Assembly: GCF_000369065.1 (NCBI RefSeq)
Contig: NZ_KB849804.1
Location: 175,303 to 239,302 of the forward strand
DNA length: 64,000 bases
Origin: Acinetobacter haemolyticus CIP 64.3 = MTCC 9819
GTDB taxonomy: Bacteria > Pseudomonadota > Gammaproteobacteria > Pseudomonadales > Moraxellaceae
Direction: 5' to 3'
Shown here: positions 9,430 through 18,294 of the stretch, piece by piece
Layout of the letters: every line of letters begins with the position of its first letter
How positions within the stretch are numbered: position 1 is the first letter of the stretch
Notes under the pieces: model-generated
What the model saw: only the letters and a program-made list of their open reading frames with translations
What the model was told of the DNA's origin: nothing
The model's database searches: none
Position numbers and translations under genes: made by a program

Positions 9430-10455
9430 ATGTATATTGGTTCATATCGACTGTCAAATAATTTGATCGTTGCTCCGATGGCCGGGGTTACAGACCGACC
9501 ATTTCGAACATTGTGTAAATACTTTGGTGCTGGGCACGCGGTTAGTGAAATGATGACCGCTGATAAAACCTTGCGTATGAGCAAAAAGAGTCTGTATCGT
9601 GCAAATTTTGATGGTGAATTAGCACCAATTTCGGCACAAATAGCAGGTTCTGATCCTGAGCAATTGGCTGAGGCGGCACGCTACCAAGTTGCCAATGGGG
9701 CGCAAATTGTTGATATCAATATGGGCTGCCCTGCAAAGAAGGTTTGTAACAAACTGGCGGGTTCTGCTTTGTTGCAAGATGAAGATCTGGTTGCACGTAT
9801 TTTGGATACAGTCGTTGCTGCTGTTGATGTTCCAGTAACATTAAAAACTCGTCTTGGTTTTTTAAATGGTCAAGAAAATATTTTACGTGTGGCGAAACGA
9901 GCTGAAGAGGCGGGGATTGCTGCTTTGGCTCTGCATGGACGTACGCGTGAAGATATGTATTTAAATCATGCTCGCTATGAACTCATAAAACAGGTGAAAC
10001 AACTCATCGGCATCCCAGTGATTGCGAATGGTGATATTGATAGTCCAGAAAAAGCAAAATATGTATTAGATTATACTGGCGCAGATGCCATTATGATTGG
10101 ACGAGCAGCACAGGGGCGACCTTGGATTTTCAGAGAAATTGGACATTACTTAAAAACAGGTGAACATCTCGCTACGCCTGACATCGCTGAAGTTAAAGCC
10201 GTTTTGTTGGGGCATTTATCTGAACTTTATCAATTTTATGGTGAATATTCAGGTTGCCGTATTGCCCGTAAACATATTGCTTGGTACACCAAGGGTTTAC
10301 GTTCAAGTAATGAATTTCGGCAGAATATGTACAAGGTTGAAAGTACCGCGGATCAGGCAAAAGTCGTTGAAGCCTATTTTGATCAATTACTTGATCTCGG
10401 TCAGCGAATGAGTGATGTACAAGTTGAACAAGTAAATTTGTTAGAGATTAAATAA
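9430..10455 (+). CDS. dusB: tRNA-dihydrouridine synthase B
   Basis: This 341-residue flavoenzyme reduces uridine to dihydrouridine in tRNA. Visible signatures are the FMN-binding VAPMAGVTDRPFR near the N-terminus, the catalytic loop NMGCPAKKVCNKLAGSALL with its cysteine, LALHGRTREDMY, and the phosphate-binding IANGDIDSPEKA and IMIGRAAQGRPWIF. Length is normal. Unlike in enterobacteria there is no fis gene after it; it ends before a strong bidirectional terminator facing oxyR. It is divergent from the DUF1615 gene with an 82-base gap holding both promoters. Confidence 0.96.
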   Translation: MYIGSYRLSNNLIVAPMAGVTDRPFRTLCKYFGAGHAVSEMMTADKTLRMSKKSLYRANFDGELAPISAQIAGSDPEQLAEAARYQVANGAQIVDINMGCPAKKVCNKLAGSALLQDEDLVARILDTVVAAVDVPVTLKTRLGFLNGQENILRVAKRAEEAGIAALALHGRTREDMYLNHARYELIKQVKQLIGIPVIANGDIDSPEKAKYVLDYTGADAIMIGRAAQGRPWIFREIGHYLKTGEHLATPDIAEVKAVLLGHLSELYQFYGEYSGCRIARKHIAWYTKGLRSSNEFRQNMYKVESTADQAKVVEAYFDQLLDLGQRMSDVQVEQVNLLEIK

Positions 10456-10473
10456 CCAGAATTTGCGTATTTG

Positions 10474-10510
10474 AAAAAGCCTGTAATTCGATTTGAATTA
10501 CAGGCTTTTT
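10474..10510. terminator. Bidirectional terminator between dusB and oxyR
   Basis: A perfect hairpin (AAAAAGCCTGTAATTC with GAATTACAGGCTTTTT, five-base loop) lies between the convergent dusB and oxyR, two bases before the oxyR stop codon. Confidence 0.9.
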
Positions 10511-10511
10511 A

Positions 10512-11417
10512 TTATGCTAAATGAGCTGTAATTTTCTGCAAAATTTGCAAGATCACATCAAACTCACTTTGAAGTGGAGTGCTTTTGCGTGTCACTAAAG
10601 CTAAAGTACGACTTGGAGCATCTTCGATGGATTTAATAGAAATCGTTTCATTACCATTCAACATGCTATTTTTAATCGCAATTTCAGGTAAAAGTGTGAA
10701 ACCTAAATCAGAAGATACCATTTCGACCAATGTTGGTAGTGAACTTGCTTTTAAGCGATGATCATTTTTGCGTTCACCAACAGGGCAGGCACTCAATGCA
10801 TGATCACGTAAACAATGGCCTTCTTCAAGTAACATCAATCGTGACAGATCAAGATCATCTAAAGAGTTTGCATTGGCAGCATTGCTGTCATTTTTATTGT
10901 AAACCAGTGATAAATGCTCTTTTGCGATTTCAGCAACTTTTAAACCGCGTGTATCAAACGGCAGTGCAAGAACAATCATATCTAGATTGCCATGTTCCAG
11001 TTTTTCTACAATCTTTTCGCTTTGTGCTTCATGTAGATGGAGTTGAATTTTTGGCAATTGTTGATGCACTTCATCCAAGAGTTGCGTCAAGATAAAAGGT
11101 GCAATTGTTGGGATAATACCAAGATGCAGGTCACCTGTTAGCGGCTCACTCATTTCTCGGCTTAAACGCATAAGATCTTGTGCATCAGCTAATAACACAC
11201 GTGCACGAGCAACAACTTGTTCACCTAGAGGGGTTAAACGGACGTTTTGACGATCACGTTCAACTAAGACGCCACCTAGCAGACGCTCTAGTTCCATGAT
11301 TCCCCCAGATAAAGTGGACTGGGTAACAAACGAACGGCGTGCTGCTTCAGTAAAATGTAATGTTTCTGACAACGTAACTAAATATGATAGCTGTCTTAAT
11401 GAGGGTAATGCAGCCAT
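10512..11417 (-). CDS. oxyR: Hydrogen peroxide-inducible regulator OxyR
   Basis: This 301-residue LysR-family regulator has an N-terminal winged helix (LRQLSYLVTLSETLHFTEAARRSFVTQSTLSGGIMELE) in which the STLSGGI stretch is typical of OxyR. The redox segment EEGHCLRDHALSAC carries two cysteines spaced as the peroxidatic and resolving pair of OxyR. It would sense hydrogen peroxide and activate antioxidant genes. It is the last gene of the rubA-rubB-estB-oxyR cluster, starting 6 bases after estB, so it is probably co-transcribed; that order matches the cluster described for Acinetobacter. Confidence 0.94.
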   Translation of the reverse strand: MAALPSLRQLSYLVTLSETLHFTEAARRSFVTQSTLSGGIMELERLLGGVLVERDRQNVRLTPLGEQVVARARVLLADAQDLMRLSREMSEPLTGDLHLGIIPTIAPFILTQLLDEVHQQLPKIQLHLHEAQSEKIVEKLEHGNLDMIVLALPFDTRGLKVAEIAKEHLSLVYNKNDSNAANANSLDDLDLSRLMLLEEGHCLRDHALSACPVGERKNDHRLKASSLPTLVEMVSSDLGFTLLPEIAIKNSMLNGNETISIKSIEDAPSRTLALVTRKSTPLQSEFDVILQILQKITAHLA

Positions 11418-11423
11418 AGTGTC

Positions 11424-12368
11424 CTAGTGTGATGATCTAAAATGATGAACAAACAAATCGCTAAGTTGCGGGATGAAATGTGCAGGAATATCATGCCCCA
11501 TTCCATGAATTAATTCAAACTTAGCACCCGTAATTGCTTTTGCAACCGCTTTACCATGACTTGGTGGTAGTAAACGATCTTTTGAACCGTGCACAACCAA
11601 AGTGGGCTGAGTGGTATTCTTGTTCAATGGTAACAAAGAACCTGTACATAATATTGCTAAAAATTGTTGAAGTACACCCGCTGGATAAAAACTACGGCGA
11701 TATAATTTTCGAATGGTTTGAATTGCTTCAACCTGATTCACATAACCAGGTGAACCAATAATTTGAAATACTCTTAGACTATGATTAACAATTGACTCTT
11801 CATCACGTGCTGGAGGCCTTCCCAATAAACTGAAAAGTTGTTTTGGATAAGGGAAAGGAAGGAAAGGTTGATTGTTACTCGTAAACAATAGTCCAACTTT
11901 TTCTACCTTTTCAGGGTATTTCGCCGCAACGATTTGAGAAATCATGCCGCCCATCGATGCACCTAGTAGATAGGTTTTTTCAATACCCAATTGGTCAATG
12001 AGCATGGCGACATCATCTGCCATATCATACAGTGTATAGGGCGCACCTTCATTGCCAAGCCCAAACATGAAACGTCCCATGAGTTTCATTGTATTGAGTC
12101 TTTTACCTTTATTTCTAATTTTTGAAGATAAACCAATATCACGATTATCAAAACGAATCACACGAAACCCTTGGTCAATCAGCGCTTTACAAAAGAAATC
12201 AGGCCAAAATAACATTTGTGCACCTAATCCCATGATGAGCAGAACTGTTGGATGTTCAGGGTTTCCGCCGATTTCAACATGGAGTTCGATACCATTGCCC
12301 AAACTTACTTTGGTCTCTTGCATAAATGCAGTATAAGGCGACACATTAAATTGAAGGGCACTGTTCAT
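11424..12368 (-). CDS. estB: Alpha/beta hydrolase (EstB-like esterase)
   Basis: I choose the ATG at 12368 (MNSALQFNVSP), giving 314 residues; a TTG 22 codons upstream is also in frame. The alpha/beta-hydrolase fold is clear: oxyanion region LLIMGLGAQ, strand RVIRFDNRDIG, nucleophile elbow GASMGG (serine), and the late acid and histidine (GSKDRLLPP, HGMGHDIP). The position between rubB and oxyR matches the esterase estB reported in the Acinetobacter rubredoxin cluster, which is why I use that symbol. The natural ester substrate is unknown. Confidence 0.85.
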   Translation of the reverse strand: MNSALQFNVSPYTAFMQETKVSLGNGIELHVEIGGNPEHPTVLLIMGLGAQMLFWPDFFCKALIDQGFRVIRFDNRDIGLSSKIRNKGKRLNTMKLMGRFMFGLGNEGAPYTLYDMADDVAMLIDQLGIEKTYLLGASMGGMISQIVAAKYPEKVEKVGLLFTSNNQPFLPFPYPKQLFSLLGRPPARDEESIVNHSLRVFQIIGSPGYVNQVEAIQTIRKLYRRSFYPAGVLQQFLAILCTGSLLPLNKNTTQPTLVVHGSKDRLLPPSHGKAVAKAITGAKFELIHGMGHDIPAHFIPQLSDLFVHHFRSSH

Positions 12369-12455
12369 GCTGCTCGTTCCAAGTTGAATTATTTTTGTCG
12401 GTATTGAGTTTGCAGAAACCTCATTTTTCAACAAACTCGCTATATTTAATAAACC

Positions 12456-13637
12456 TTAATTTTGTGCAGGAATCAAGTCAGGCACAAGTTTGGTCAGTGT
12501 CAAACGCTGTTTTGCAGCTGTTGCACCTAAAAGTACAAAGCCTCTTAATGTGCCTTCTGCATCAACTGCTTTTGCTAACATTCCATCTTCAAAGTCTTCC
12601 ATCTCCCAAGTCACATCAATATCTAATGGGGCAGGTAAAACAGTGAGTGGTGCTGCAGGGGTTTTTACTGCAACAGGCATCGCTGGATAGTGTACGGCAG
12701 TGTTTTGACCACTTAAAGTTTTAGCCAATGCTCGAGCTTGTTGCATGATTGGCATCACATAAGGAAGTAAAGTTCCGTTGACTTCAGCACAGTCACCAAC
12801 CGCGTAGATATCTGCTTGATTGGTTTCTAATAAAGTATTTGTGATGACGCCACGACTTGTTTGAATCCCTGCTGATTTTGCTAGGGCTGTATTTGGTTGT
12901 AAACCAATTGCTGATAAAACGATATCCGCAATCAAGGTTTGTCCATTTGCAAGTGTTACAGCGTAATCTTCACCATCATTAATTTTGGTAATTTTTTCAA
13001 CTGTTGTTGAAAGGACAAATTTAATTCCAGCTTGTTCTAAGTTGTTTTTGAATAAGTCTGCAACATGACTAGGCAATAAACGTCCCAATGGTTGTGGGGC
13101 AAGATCGATTACCGTAATATCATATTCGCTATGTAATAAATCATTGGCAAATTCACATCCAATCAAGCCTGCACCTAAAATAACAACGCGTTTATCTTTA
13201 CGTTGAGCAAGGTTTTCACGGAAGTTGCGATAGTCGATTAATGAGTTAACGACATGAATATCATCACTGCCATCACCTGAAATAGCTAGACGGATTGGAT
13301 TCGCACCGACTGCAAGTACAAGTTTAGAGTAGGGTTGCGTAATCGTTTCACCATTTTTTTCTAATACGATTTCATGTGCTTCGGCGTGAATTTCTTTGAC
13401 CCACGTTTCTGCCTCGATACGCATATTGAGTTGAGTTGCCATTTTATTAGCATCGCCTAAAGCAATTTGCTCAGGTGCTTTATTGCCTGCGAAAGCATTG
13501 GATAATGTTGGTTTTGCATAATTTACCGCATCATCTCCACAGATCATAACAAGTTCTTGTTCTGGGCTCAGTTTGCGAAATTCACGAGCAACGGTATAAC
13601 CAGCCATACCAGATCCGATGATGACGATAGGATGCAT
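12456..13637 (-). CDS. rubB: Rubredoxin-NAD(+) reductase
   Basis: This 393-residue FAD enzyme passes electrons from NADH to rubredoxin for alkane hydroxylase. The start at 13637 (MHPIVIIGSG) is chosen because GGAG lies seven bases upstream. It has an FAD-binding IIGSGMAGYTVAREF at the N-terminus, an NAD-binding VILGAGLIGCEFA about residue 145, and the second FAD contact IYAVGDCAEV. The rubredoxin gene lies 76 bases upstream, with a hairpin terminator between the two; estB and oxyR follow. The set supports growth on alkanes, although alkM itself is not in this window. Confidence 0.95.
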   Translation of the reverse strand: MHPIVIIGSGMAGYTVAREFRKLSPEQELVMICGDDAVNYAKPTLSNAFAGNKAPEQIALGDANKMATQLNMRIEAETWVKEIHAEAHEIVLEKNGETITQPYSKLVLAVGANPIRLAISGDGSDDIHVVNSLIDYRNFRENLAQRKDKRVVILGAGLIGCEFANDLLHSEYDITVIDLAPQPLGRLLPSHVADLFKNNLEQAGIKFVLSTTVEKITKINDGEDYAVTLANGQTLIADIVLSAIGLQPNTALAKSAGIQTSRGVITNTLLETNQADIYAVGDCAEVNGTLLPYVMPIMQQARALAKTLSGQNTAVHYPAMPVAVKTPAAPLTVLPAPLDIDVTWEMEDFEDGMLAKAVDAEGTLRGFVLLGATAAKQRLTLTKLVPDLIPAQN

Positions 13638-13680
13638 GAGATTCTCCAACATTTTTTATATAAAAATTAAACTAAAGAAA

Positions 13681-13706
13681 AAAGACCATGTAAGCATGGT
13701 CTTTTT
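13681..13706 (-). terminator. Terminator-like hairpin between rubA and rubB
   Basis: AAAGACCATG (13681-13690) pairs perfectly with CATGGTCTTT (13695-13704) around a four-base loop, and the minus-strand transcript has a T-run after it. It lies after the rubA stop and before rubB, so it may lower rubB, estB and oxyR relative to rubA. Confidence 0.75.
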
Positions 13707-13713
13707 GACAATC

Positions 13714-13878
13714 TTAGATTTCAATCATTTCAAAATCGGCTTTTGAAACACCGCAATCTGGGCAAGTCCAATCATCAGGAATATCTTCCCATTTAGTACC
13801 TGCTGCAATGCCGTCTTGTGGCCAACCTTCTGCTTCGTCGTAAATCCAACCACAAACGATACATTGATATTTTTTCAT
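13714..13878 (-). CDS. rubA: Rubredoxin
   Basis: This 54-residue rubredoxin is the small electron carrier between rubredoxin reductase and alkane hydroxylase. The four iron-binding cysteines are in [13 protein letters not shown] and [11 protein letters not shown], both CxxC pairs. The start MKKYQC at 13878 is chosen because GGAGAGTCAC precedes the ATG and the length is that of a standalone rubredoxin; an in-frame extension of ten codons upstream is unlikely. It heads the rubA-rubB-estB-oxyR series on the minus strand. Confidence 0.97.
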   Translation of the reverse strand: MKKYQCIVCGWIYDEAEGWPQDGIAAGTKWEDIPDDWTCPDCGVSKADFEMIEI

Positions 13879-14230
13879 GTGACTCTCCAAACTGATAGGT
13901 ATGCTCAAATTGCCTTTCAGTAAAACTGTTCCATAATGTCGCTACGATCGCTGCAATATAGTACTAACTTGTGTTGATCGGGAGTTAGATTTTTACGCAG
14001 AACGACATTTAAGTAAAGTAAATGCAAGAGTTTAATCATTTATAAAAAAAGAGATATGGCAATTCAAGCCGAAAGTCTTGTTATTTGAGCAATTGCTCTA
14101 AATTTATTCGTGTCATTCTTCGTGAATGTAATTGAAAATATCGAAACGTATAAAATTGGTGTGAATAAAAAATAAACATTTGAACAAGCGGTATCATATT
14201 TTGAGTGTTAATTATTAGAGAATTAAACAT
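13879..14230. other. Divergent intergenic region rubA / SRPBCC gene
   Basis: About 350 bases with no credible gene. It must hold the minus-strand rubA promoter and the promoter of the plus-strand gene at 14231. A perfect 12-base palindrome, GAGCAATTGCTC, lies at 14087-14098; its role is unknown. Confidence 0.6.
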
Positions 14231-14668
14231 ATGGAAACCTTGGTATACAGCATAAAAATTCATGCCCCTCAACAAAAAGTATGGGATGTACTTTGGACTC
14301 TTGACAGTTATCAGGCTTGGACAAAATTCTTTTCACCCAGTTCAACGATGCAAAGTGATTGGAAGGTTGATGGTAAGACCTATTTCTTAGATGGGGAAGG
14401 CAATGGAATGATTTCGACAATTGCAAGCATTGAAGAACCGAAACAATTGATCTTTAAGCATCTCGGTATCATTCAAAATGGTCAAGAAGACTTAGAGAGT
14501 GATGAGGTAAAGTCATGGGCTGGAACTTTGGAAAAATATTTTCTGCTTGAATCAGGCGCAGATACTGAACTACATGTCGAAGTGGATGTGCAGCCTGAAT
14601 ACATTGAAATGATGGATAAAGGGTTTAAGCAAGGCTTGGAAGCGATTAAACAAATGTCAGAAAGTTAA
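14231..14668 (+). CDS. SRPBCC-fold protein (START/Bet v1-like)
   Basis: A 145-residue protein that begins with the typical SRPBCC strand and helix pattern (LVYSIKIHAPQQKVWDVLWTLDSYQAWTKFFSP), followed by a GEGNGMISTIASIEEPKQLIFKHLG region and a C-terminal long helix (YIEMMDKGFKQGLEAIKQM). The fold binds hydrophobic ligands in a cavity; the ligand here is unknown. It stands alone, 160 bases before lysS on the same strand, and has no signal peptide, so it is likely cytoplasmic. Similar genes are often annotated as ATPase or polyketide cyclase-like SRPBCC proteins. Confidence 0.8.
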   Translation: METLVYSIKIHAPQQKVWDVLWTLDSYQAWTKFFSPSSTMQSDWKVDGKTYFLDGEGNGMISTIASIEEPKQLIFKHLGIIQNGQEDLESDEVKSWAGTLEKYFLLESGADTELHVEVDVQPEYIEMMDKGFKQGLEAIKQMSES

Positions 14669-14828
14669 GTAAAATTAGAGTATAGATATCGCTAAAAATC
14701 CTCGTGGAAAAAACAAGAAAAACTGATAAATATACGCTTTTTTCAAGAATGTCAGGTCGAAAAGATACGAAAATGTTTTGCGATCTGCTATTCTATGTGC
14801 CTTTATTTTTACTTAAACCGAGGCAGAG

Positions 14829-16355
14829 ATGACGCAACAAAACGCTCAATCGACTTCTGAACAAACACTTTCCGAAAACGATTTAATCGCACAGCGTCAT
14901 GCCAAATTAAAGCAAATTCAAGAGACTGCTAAACAAACAGGTAAGAGTCCTTGGCCTAATACATTTAAACGTGAACACTATACGGCAGATTTACAAGAAC
15001 AATTTAAAGATCAGGATAAAGCGCAAATCGAAGGTGCTGAAAAAGTTTATGTAAAAGTTGCTGGTCGTGTCATGCTTAACCGTGGATCATTTATTGTGAT
15101 TCAGGATATGACAGGTCGTATCCAACTTTATGTTGATCGTAAAGGTTTACCAGCAGATGTTCTAGAGACAATTAAAAGTTTAGACCTTGGTGATATTATT
15201 GCAGCTGAAGGTTATATCGGACGTTCTGGGAAAGGTGATTTATATGTGCACCTTGAAGCTTTTGAGTTGCTTACTAAATCGCTTCGTCCACTTCCAGATA
15301 AGTTTCATGGTTTAACCGATACTGAAGCGAAATATCGTAAACGTTACTTAGATTTGATCGTAAACGAAGAAACACGTAAAACTTTTGAGATTCGCGCCAA
15401 AGTTGTAGCAGGTATCCGCGCATTCTTAACAAATGAACGTTTCATGGAAGTAGAAACACCGATGATGCATGTCATTCCGGGTGGTGCTTCTGCAAAACCA
15501 TTTGTGACTCATCATAATGCGTTAGACATGGAACTTTATTTGCGTATTGCTCCTGAGTTGTATTTAAAACGCTTGGTTGTAGGTGGTTTTGAGCGTGTGT
15601 TTGAAATTAACCGTAACTTCCGTAATGAAGGGGTTTCAACACGTCATAACCCTGAATTTACCATGATTGAGTTTTATCAAGCTTATGCAGATTATAAAGA
15701 CTTGATGGAACTTACGGAAAACATGCTTGAGAAATTGGCAATTGATATTTTAGGTACAACTGATGTGCCTTATGGCGAAGAAGTTTATAGCTTCAAAGGC
15801 CCATTTAAGAAGATTTCAATGTTCGATGCCATTCTTGAGCATAACCCTGATTTCACACCTGAAAATGTCAATGATCGTGAATTCTTGGCGAAATTTACTC
15901 AAGAGGTATTGAAAGAGCAAGTGAAACCAGGTTTTGGTTTAGGTAAGTTACAAACGATCGTATTTGAAGAAACTGTAGAAACCAAGTTACGTCAGCCAAC
16001 ATTCATCACTGAATATCCAGCTGAAACATCACCACTTGCGCGCCGTAATGATGAGAATCCACATATCACTGATCGTTTTGAATTCTTTATTGGCGGTCGT
16101 GAGTTAGCGAATGGCTTCTCAGAGTTAAATGACCCAATTGATCAAGCTGAACGTTTCCAAGCTCAAGTTGCGGAAAAGGATGCGGGTGATGATGAAGCAA
16201 TGCATTACGATGCGGACTTTATCGAAGCGCTTGAATACGGTTTACCTCCAACAGCGGGCGAAGGAATTGGTATTGACCGTTTGGTAATGCTATTTGCTAA
16301 TGCACCAAGTATCCGTGATGTGTTGTTGTTCCCACATATGCGCCGTAAAGACTAA
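14829..16355 (+). CDS. lysS: Lysyl-tRNA synthetase, class II
   Basis: This 508-residue enzyme charges tRNA-Lys. The N-terminal OB-fold anticodon domain (about 60-165, [20 protein letters not shown]) is followed by the class II catalytic core: motif 1 near [21 protein letters not shown], motif 2 in [11 protein letters not shown]...[11 protein letters not shown], and motif 3 in [13 protein letters not shown]. Length is that of bacterial LysS. The ATG follows GAGGCAGAG at good spacing. A strong terminator follows, so it is a single-gene unit. Confidence 0.98.
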   Translation: MTQQNAQSTSEQTLSENDLIAQRHAKLKQIQETAKQTGKSPWPNTFKREHYTADLQEQFKDQDKAQIEGAEKVYVKVAGRVMLNRGSFIVIQDMTGRIQLYVDRKGLPADVLETIKSLDLGDIIAAEGYIGRSGKGDLYVHLEAFELLTKSLRPLPDKFHGLTDTEAKYRKRYLDLIVNEETRKTFEIRAKVVAGIRAFLTNERFMEVETPMMHVIPGGASAKPFVTHHNALDMELYLRIAPELYLKRLVVGGFERVFEINRNFRNEGVSTRHNPEFTMIEFYQAYADYKDLMELTENMLEKLAIDILGTTDVPYGEEVYSFKGPFKKISMFDAILEHNPDFTPENVNDREFLAKFTQEVLKEQVKPGFGLGKLQTIVFEETVETKLRQPTFITEYPAETSPLARRNDENPHITDRFEFFIGGRELANGFSELNDPIDQAERFQAQVAEKDAGDDEAMHYDADFIEALEYGLPPTAGEGIGIDRLVMLFANAPSIRDVLLFPHMRRKD

Positions 16356-16377
16356 TTTTCGAGTTATGCGGAACATC

Positions 16378-16408
16378 AAAGACCACTTTTATAAGTGGTC
16401 TTTTTTTG
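16378..16408 (+). terminator. Intrinsic terminator after lysS
   Basis: AAAGACCACTT pairs with AAGTGGTCTTT around a four-base loop and is followed by a run of T. Confidence 0.9.
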
Positions 16409-16508
16409 CATTCTACGTTAAGAAATGTAATTGTTCGGTTTGGTGATTGAAAACAACCTGTAAAAAAACGATGATGTGCTCATAAATAAATTTGAGAACA
16501 GTCTGGAT

Positions 16509-17960
16509 ATGTTTTTAAAAAAATCGCTTTATGTCGCATTATTGGCGTCTCTCTCTTCCGCTGTATTTGCGCAAGGTATTGTGTTAAACGATGAAAACTT
16601 ACGCACAGACTTGAATTGGTTAAACCAACAAGGCGTAATTCAAATCAGTACTTCAACTTGGCCAATGAGTGGAGATGAGATTAAACGCGCTTTATCACAA
16701 GCTCAAGTAACCAATAAAGCACAACAGAATGTTATCGACTCTGTTATGCATGCGATTGCTGCGGACAATGCAACAGCAAAAGTAGGGTTACATGCAGGTA
16801 CTGATCTTAAAACTGTGCCTCAGGCTTTTGGTGATAGTCAAAAGTCCCAGTATCAAGCTGCTTTAGAGTTCAACGCTGGCGGTGAAAATTGGGATGCAAA
16901 AATCCGGGTGAATGCTGAAAAAGATCCTTTGATTGACAATGGTAATGATGTCAACGTTGAAGGTTCATATATTGCAGGAAAGCTTTGGAATCAATGGGTC
17001 ATTGCTGGTCAAATTCCTACATATTGGGGACCAGGACACGACGGTAGCTTGATTCGTGGTGATGCCAGCCGTCCAGTTTACGGTGTCACGGTTCAACGTG
17101 CAGTACAAAATGCATTTGAAACGAAATGGTTGTCTTGGATTGGACCATGGCAATATCAAGCCTTTGCAGGACAATTAGATGACTATGAAGCAATTCCAGA
17201 TACAAAGCTAATCGGTCTTCGATTCACAGCGCGTCCGTTCCAAGCTCTGGAAATTGGTGCTTCACGTGCAATCCAATGGGGTGGGGATGGGCGTCCTGAG
17301 AGCTTTAGTTCTTTATGGGATGCAATGTTAGGAACGAGAGATAACGGTGGTCGAGGTAAACCTGATCCTGCCAATCAGATTGCAGGCTTTGATGCTCGTT
17401 TGTTCTTACAGCCGTTATGGGGTGTACCAATTAGCTTCTATACCCAATTCGTTGGCGAAGATGAAGCTGGTGGTTTACCTGCAAAATATCTGTATCTAGG
17501 TGGTGCTGATTTCTCATCAAGCTATAACAATATGCCGTACCAGTTATATGCAGAATGGGCGGATACGCGTACAAATGGAGAGGCAAAAGGCATTTCCTAT
17601 AATCATCATATTTACAGAGATGGCTACTACCAACATGGTTTCCCATTAGGGCATGCTATGGGTGGTGATGGACAAATGTATTCCGTTGGTGGGGATATTC
17701 GTTTTGATACGATGAATCGCTTAAGTGGACGAGTGTTGTATGCAAACGTTAGCCAAACACAGCGCGTAGAGTTAAATAATGCAGCATTCCCTAAATCAGA
17801 TAAGATCAAAGGTTTAGATATCACTTGGACTCATTATGTCAAACCAACAATCCCATTAAAGGTAAATGGTTGGGTGAGTGATTCTGATGTGAATGGTAGT
17901 GATGGTGGTGTTTCTGTTGGTGTAGAAATTCCATTAGAAAAAAATATGTTCTGTTTCTAA
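16509..17960 (+). CDS. Wzi-family capsule assembly / outer membrane protein
   Basis: The start MFLKKSLYVALLASLSSAVFAQG at 16509 gives a standard signal peptide cut after VFA; a GTG 11 codons upstream is in frame but would add a charged stretch before the signal. The mature protein (about 460 residues) has the Wzi/CapJ-like features: an N-terminal helical region (LRTDLNWLNQQGVIQIST), the YWGPGHDGSLIRGD loop, and repeated beta-barrel strands ending in aromatic residues. The last residue is Phe, usual for outer membrane proteins. Wzi anchors capsule to the outer membrane; there is no capsule locus next to it, so a role in capsule is inferred from family only. Confidence 0.83.
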   Translation: MFLKKSLYVALLASLSSAVFAQGIVLNDENLRTDLNWLNQQGVIQISTSTWPMSGDEIKRALSQAQVTNKAQQNVIDSVMHAIAADNATAKVGLHAGTDLKTVPQAFGDSQKSQYQAALEFNAGGENWDAKIRVNAEKDPLIDNGNDVNVEGSYIAGKLWNQWVIAGQIPTYWGPGHDGSLIRGDASRPVYGVTVQRAVQNAFETKWLSWIGPWQYQAFAGQLDDYEAIPDTKLIGLRFTARPFQALEIGASRAIQWGGDGRPESFSSLWDAMLGTRDNGGRGKPDPANQIAGFDARLFLQPLWGVPISFYTQFVGEDEAGGLPAKYLYLGGADFSSSYNNMPYQLYAEWADTRTNGEAKGISYNHHIYRDGYYQHGFPLGHAMGGDGQMYSVGGDIRFDTMNRLSGRVLYANVSQTQRVELNNAAFPKSDKIKGLDITWTHYVKPTIPLKVNGWVSDSDVNGSDGGVSVGVEIPLEKNMFCF

Positions 17961-17975
17961 TTTGAAAGTATTGTG

Positions 17976-18003
17976 AAAAGAGGTCTATAGAGGCCTCTTT
18001 TTT
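17976..18003 (+). terminator. Intrinsic terminator after the Wzi-like gene
   Basis: AAAAGAGG pairs with CCTCTTTT and is followed by T residues. Confidence 0.8.
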
Positions 18004-18118
18004 GTTTGGAGTGAATCATGTGAATTGGGGAATATTTTGTAGATTTTATTATTCTTTACATATCACAATTTTGCATATTTATATGAAAAAACAAGCTAAA
18101 GAACTCGTTCTAAATTAT

Positions 18119-18124
18119 TATAAT
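18119..18124 (+). promoter_or_regulatory. Candidate -10 box for the cysDN transcript
   Basis: A perfect TATAAT lies 72 bases before the leader ORF. The -35 position has only a poor match (CTAAAG), which suits an activator-dependent promoter such as one driven by CysB; activation is inference. Confidence 0.4.
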
Positions 18125-18195
18125 GAATAAACTTTGCTAGCTGATGAAAAAGTAAGTTAGTAAGCATATTGATATCATGAAAAATTGGAGTTGTT

Positions 18196-18294
18196 ATGGC
18201 ACTCGTTCCTCCACACGGTCTTCCAAGTGGTGGTGTAAAACCACTTATAGATTTTATGGGTAACATGGATAAGGAGGTAAGTGTACATGACTGA
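18196..18294 (+). CDS. Leader ORF upstream of and overlapping cysD, 32 codons
   Basis: ATG at 18196 is preceded by TTGGAG at six-base spacing. The ORF starts [18 protein letters not shown] and ends at TGA 18292-18294, so its stop lies inside the first codons of cysD (ATG 18287). The strong cysD ribosome-binding site AAGGAGG lies inside the ORF. This arrangement points to translational coupling. The LVPPHG...LI start resembles the beginning of single-chain ATP sulfurylases (Sat), which open with a PPHG or APHG motif. It may be a functional leader peptide or a remnant; I cannot tell which. Confidence 0.5.
   Translation: MALVPPHGLPSGGVKPLIDFMGNMDKEVSVHD

Noticed and set aside
9348..9584. N-terminal extension of the DUF1615 lipoprotein frame by 79 codons
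   Set aside because: It overlaps the start of the divergent dusB gene and the extra residues are not protein-like; the internal Met gives a perfect lipoprotein signal.
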